From Chloromonas sp. AAM2 (taxonomy: Eukaryota > Chlorophyta > Chlorophyceae > Chlamydomonadales > Chlamydomonadaceae), in contig QAXH01001025.1 in assembly GCA_004335635.1 (NCBI GenBank), positions 1 through 22,064 on the forward strand: a stretch of 22,064 nucleotides of DNA, given 5' to 3'. The notes under the pieces were generated by a model. That model was not told where the DNA came from, made no database searches, and saw only the letters and a program-made list of their open reading frames with translations. The position numbers and the translations under genes were made by a program. Shown in pieces: positions 17,928 through 22,064 of this stretch (position 1 is its first letter; every line of letters starts with the position of its first letter).

Positions 17928-20303
17928 ATGGACCCAAACTTACCTTGGCAGGGTTTACAAGCAGTCCTAATCCGTGCGCAAAGAGCCATACAGCGAGCCA
18001 AAAGTCTGAGTGAACGCTATGGCTCCGATGCCGTTGCTGGTGACGACGCGACAGAAGCTCCATGTGCGCAAGAACCAGTTGCAGCCAACGAGGCCTTGGA
18101 GCCTTCCAGCTCACAATCTGGGCAGCAGCAAGGTTCCTCCAGGGAGACCTTTGACAGAAACACAGAAGAAGGGCTTTCAAGCCCTGCCAGCTCTTCCGGC
18201 GTTTCCCCAGCAAGACAGCAACTGTCTCTGCCACCTATCAAGCCTGCATCTGAGCGCATAGCGCAGGAATTGGCCACTAACTCAGATGGGGAACAGCCAG
18301 AGGAGTCCATGCAGCAATGGACTCCACTACACGAGCCTGGCGCCCAGCTTTCATCAGCTCAACCCACCAGCACTGGCAGCTTGGAAGCAACAAGTGCACA
18401 GGGAGAGCACGTTCACAGTGACTTCAGACCCGCACCCATGCCCTTACCACTGCCTTCTCATCCATTGCTGGCAGTCGCACGGCGACTCTCATTGCTGCAG
18501 CAGCAGCAAAACAGCACACTGTCGCAGCTTTTGGGCTTGAGGTTAGAACAGTTGAGGTGAGAGTCTGACTTGAGTCTAGCTCTTGCATTCATTCCTTCAA
18601 CATCGAACTGCAGCAACATGTCCATGCCGCCGACACCACAGCTACGTTCTGGCCAGGCTTGCAACACACCGCCTGTTCTTGACATGCACATGCAGTCCAC
18701 AGCAGGCCCTGCGCGCAACATGGAGCCTAGCCATGAACCACTGTTGGTCGTTGTTGTGGCAAAACCACCCTCATGTGTCGATTGCTCCATGACGGCTGCA
18801 GGTTACGGCAGCAGCAGCTGTCAGCGCTTCAGGAGCTGCTGAGGGCCGAGTCTGCCAGTGTTGAAGGCACACCCCTGCAGGTGCGGCACAGACATGACGG
18901 GTATGACATGAATCAGTCCCAGACCGCTCACACTGTGTGTGTCACTGGCCCACTGCGCATAGTGTAGGCACTGTTCACGACGTCATGTCAAGAAGGCCAA
19001 TCGTTACTTGATGCAGTGTTGCACACTCATGCAATCATGCACCAAACCATGAATGCATTCTCGGCCACCTGTACTGATGGTTAACACAACAATCCTTGGA
19101 CGCTCAGACAGTCTGTGTAATGCCCACTGTTTTGTCGCACGTATGGTTCAAGCACTGTCTGTGACATGGCTGTGCAGATCTCCGCCGTGCAGCAAGCGCT
19201 GCTGCTGCTCTCCCAGTCGCTCGAGGACATGGACAGTGCCGCAGCCGCCATCACCGCGGGGGGCGGGCCCAGCAACAGCGGTGATGTGGCGGTGGTGGCG
19301 GCCACAGTGTCGTGTGCGGATGCGCGGGCAGAGGACATTTCCCGCATGGCCCGGCAGCTGCTGGGGGTGTTGAGGGAATATCCCCGCAGGGTGGTGCACG
19401 GGCGTGGCGGGCCCACACGAACACACATCACTGTGCGAGGTAGGTCAGGAAGGTGGGGCGTTCACAGAAGCCAGACCATCTGCCCTTACTGTGTGGGTTC
19501 AGAATGCACCGACAGTTGTCTGATGATGTACGTGCTCTATCCCGGTGGTGTGTGTTGTTCATCCCTCCATGTTACCGGCTTATAATCACTCTCCCTTGAG
19601 CTGACAAACGCAGTGTGACAATTGTATGCAATCATATACCGATGTGCAATGCATGCACCTGAGCAATTTATCGAAATCTACTGCGTTGACAAACACCATG
19701 CTCCATCCTGTTGATCCCAACTGACAGTCAATGGCCTTGGTCTCATGCTCAGGTGCCACGGAGTTTGAGCTGGAAGCTTTGCCCACTGCCTCCTGCGATG
19801 AAGCCCATCCCATGTTTGGCGAGCCATGCGCCATCTGCCTGGCTCACTTTGCGTGCGAGGATCGGCTCAAGGCCTTGCCCTGCATGCACCGCTTCCATGG
19901 CGCATGTGTGGACCCATGGCTGCGCATCAAGGCGTGCTGCCCGCTGTGCAAGCTTTCACTGCCCAACACAACCGTCCGCGTGGTATTGGATGCTAATACA
20001 TTCGAACACGTGGCCACGCTCGCACACACAGCGTCGGTGACCGTGTCAGACTTGGCTGCTCTTCCTGCTATGCCAGCTGAGCCAAGCGCACCAAGCCAGT
20101 CTCCTGCATTGAGGGCAGGCGACGTGGCAGAATCGCCTGATGTAGCGGTAGATCAGAGTGGTGTGGGCCAGGCAGCAGCAGTGGAAGGGGGAACGTCAAC
20201 GCCTGGCCCGGTTGAGGAGTCGCTTGTGACATGTGGGGCATTACAGGAGGGGTGCAGAGATGGCAGCAGTGTCCAAGGCAGTGGTGAAGATAGCAGGCAG
20301 TGA
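17928..20303 (+). CDS. RING-H2 zinc finger protein, probable E3 ubiquitin ligase (4 exons)
   Basis: Probably transfers ubiquitin from an E2 to a substrate. Exons: 17928-18556, 18802-18880, 19178-19439 and 19753-20303. Phases match and give 506 codons plus a TGA. The RING-H2 (C3H2C3) spans about 349-389: CAIC, then CMHRFHGAC, then a Trp-Leu pair, then CPLC, with all eight metal ligands present. Before it are a Ser/Gln/Pro-rich disordered region (1-180), a Gln/Leu coiled coil across the exon 1-2 junction (about 190-236), and a helical segment with a Gly/Ser insert in exon 3. After the RING comes an acidic, low-complexity tail of about 110 residues. I see no membrane segment. The start at 17928 is the first ATG of the frame, in a gcgATGg context. 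The substrate and partners cannot be told from sequence. Confidence 0.85.
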
Positions 20304-21072
20304 AGCTGTAGCGCATCAGCAAGGCTGTCCCACCATGACAAGCGTACAGTTGAACTGTAGAGGGCTGCAGACCCTAGAGATGTGTGCACAATCATTGAGT
20401 GCTTATAATTGTGGTGTACTTTAAGTGGACCTAGTGGCCTCTAGTTGGAGCGTGTCCACTTGCAAAGCGTAGCGCTTGAGCTATTATGGGGTCCGTCAAG
20501 CAGCATAAGCCAAGCATGAGGAAATGGTTTCAATCTGAGCCGTTCTTGGTCATCGCAAGTTTATGGCAAGTATATGATTGTTCGACAGACAAGAGTACCT
20601 GCTTGTGGCAGTCAAGGACTGTGCATCCCTTCAGTATTTTTTCATCCTTGAATACTACACTTATCCTCATATACTGGCCTGCTTATCCTCACCAGTTCGA
20701 CTGTGGTGTTTTTCATGATGTAGCTTGCGTAGCGCTAACATTTCATGCCTTATGCAGGGCGGTTCAAGCTGCATTGCACAGAGCCAACTGAAGCAAGTGA
20801 AGACGTAGGCGCTGTCACTGTCCTTTTCTTACAATCTGCGTACAAGTTGAGCACGGTCAGCACACCACCGGCTTGTGAAGCCCGGTTAACATACGGACGG
20901 GCGGCATCTGATATCATATCAATGATTGCGCCCCGCAAGGGCCAGTACCCAAAGGACGATTGAGCTGCCCACAGCTGCCTGTAGTTGCTGTAGAGTAGAA
21001 TGCGTCGTGGGAGTTGCTTGTGCACTGGGCAGACAAAATGTTGTTCAACATATCATGTCAATTCTCCAAGGA

Positions 21073-21108
21073 CGCGTCCGTTTCTTAGGTACTGCCGCGT
21101 CCGTTTCT
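21073..21108. repeat. 13-bp direct repeat, 23-bp period
   Basis: cgcgtccgtttct occurs at 21073-21085 and again at 21096-21108. No function is visible. Confidence 0.7.
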
Positions 21109-21333
21109 CACTGCACGAACGTGAGAAAACATGCTGATACCATTTAAGCGGCAACCGTTTCTGTGCTCCTGTTGCTGGCTTGCGAGATTACAAGGAGCTT
21201 CTTTGATCTCACAGTCGTCGTTTTCCCGTCGTCGGTGATCATGATTCCAGGTGCTGGAGTGGTGCTGATTTGCGAAAGTCGAAGGACACACGCAACCAGA
21301 TACTTTCATTAGACAACCGGGCCCTTCGATCTT

Positions 21334-21351
21334 AAGAACAAGCTTGTTCTT
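21334..21351. repeat. 18-bp perfect palindrome
   Basis: aagaacaagcttgttctt equals its own reverse complement, with a HindIII site at its centre. It could be a dimeric protein binding site, a hairpin, or the remains of a foldback element. Nothing nearby tells which. Confidence 0.7.
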
Positions 21352-21439
21352 CCATCAGCGCTGGCCGAACAGAATGGCCAAGTAAACCACCCCGCCTGCA
21401 TTAATCCCACAACTCGTGAGCGTCACGTTTGTTTGACAG

Positions 21440-21498
21440 GCTGGAACTACGGTGACCTGCCCTATTTCCGATCGTCCCAGTATCCGATCATCGGATAA
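21440..21498 (+). pseudogene. Possible terminal exon or element remnant ending YPIIG-stop
   Basis: After a gtttgacag acceptor-like site, a frame reads WNYGDLPYFRSSQYPIIG and stops at TAA (21496-21498). The end resembles the minus-strand frame near 15.5 kb at both protein and DNA level: tgccctatttccg and gtatccgatca are shared, and the stop falls at the same place. The difference between them is nine bases, which keeps the frame. I do not know the family, and no upstream exon is clear. Confidence 0.3.
21481..21497. repeat. Interrupted palindrome tatccgat-c-atcggata
   Basis: Eight-base arms flank a single C. It overlaps the end of the possible terminal exon. The left arm is part of the sequence shared with 15507-15540, but the right arm is not conserved in that copy. 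Confidence 0.6.
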
Positions 21499-22064
21499 AG
21501 GGGCTGTCACTGCACTTCTGCCTAGTCGTGGCCTTTCCCCTAACGGGCGGCTTTTGGAAGGCAGTCCGCGGGGTGACCACTGGAGTGGTAACTAACAGCC
21601 GCTGACCAATGAGGGATCCTCTTTACCTGATGCCTAACTTCTTATCTCTCCATCCCTTGGACAAGTTTGTGGCCTAACTCTCCCTTCATATAATACCACA
21701 GCAACCCTGTCAAGTGCAACAGCCAGCCTTCTGACAGCATTCGTTCAGTCAACAAAAACCTCATAGCGCCTCTGATGCCACCAGGGCAACATTCAATCAA
21801 TCAAGCAGGGCAACATTTGCGTCAAAAGCTAGAAATAAAGTTGCATCTGGTTGCAACAAAATTGTTTGATTGTGTACTTAAGACATTCCTTCAGGTGACA
21901 TGATTGGGCGTGGTCCGCCTTCTGTTTTGACATGTCTTGATCAACCCTGCTGGGTGGAGCTGGCTAGCTGTTGATACTGACTATGATCTACAACACACCT
22001 AGATACTGGCTAAAATCCCAAACCTCAAGTCTGCCAGGCACACACGCTGAAGGCTTCGTGCTAC

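Larger units (their letters stand above)
20304..22064. other. Gene-poor region to the end of the window
   Basis: The first part is presumably the 3' UTR of the RING-H2 gene, though no TGTAA is evident. The rest holds a 13-bp direct repeat at 21073-21108, an 18-bp perfect palindrome at 21334-21351, a possible terminal exon at 21440-21498, and an odd palindrome at 21481-21497. Other open frames lack splice context or recognisable motifs. Confidence 0.5.

Noticed and set aside
20750..21025. Minus-strand open frame of 91 codons
   Set aside because: No motif, no splice context and no neighbour in frame; I cannot support it as a gene.
21442..21594. Second plus-strand frame ending in a hydrophobic segment (GVTTGVVTNSR-stop)
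   Set aside because: It overlaps the YPIIG-stop frame, has no acceptor or start in phase, and nothing recognisable; it is probably chance.

Overview
The window looks like nuclear DNA of a green alga (core Chlorophyta). Genes are split into many short exons with GT-AG introns, acceptors are mostly ctgcag or ctcag, coding exons are GC-rich and rich in Ala and Gln, and TGTAA motifs (the green-algal poly(A) signal) occur downstream of genes. Class is not certain. A nuclear gene for an apparently mitochondrial ribosomal protein uS11 would fit a lineage that moved rps11 out of its mitochondrial genome, but that is inference.

Layout. Positions 2-97 may be the last codons of a gene entering from the left. 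Positions 98-2254 hold no convincing gene. The main gene runs from 2255 to 14931 on the plus strand in about 22 exons whose phases all match. I rebuilt it as a protein of about 1,288 residues: an SLC38A10-like amino acid transporter (AAAP family) with a very long loop before its last membrane segments and a tail of about 600 residues (coiled coil, then Pro/Ala/Ser-rich).

Intron 17 of this gene (9135-12363) is 3.2 kb, while no other intron exceeds 0.6 kb. It contains a diverged tandem duplication, a broken transposon-like gene on the minus strand, and a broken viral-type family B DNA polymerase on the minus strand. The polymerase copy carries a 29-bp tandem duplication, two further frame changes and an in-frame stop, so it is a fossil.

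Positions 14932-16828 form a convergent intergenic space with simple repeats and a short minus-strand reading frame of unknown nature. A nuclear gene for ribosomal protein uS11, probably mitochondrial, lies on the minus strand (16829-17614). It shares a promoter region of about 0.3 kb with a divergent four-exon RING-H2 protein gene (17928-20303), probably an E3 ubiquitin ligase. The last 1.8 kb has no clear gene. It holds palindromes and a possible terminal exon whose C-terminus and DNA resemble the short minus-strand frame near 15.5 kb, suggesting two copies of one dispersed family.

I found no tRNA, rRNA, CRISPR array or complete mobile element. The most interesting item is the fossil viral polymerase inside the transporter intron. 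No new functional system is demonstrated here.
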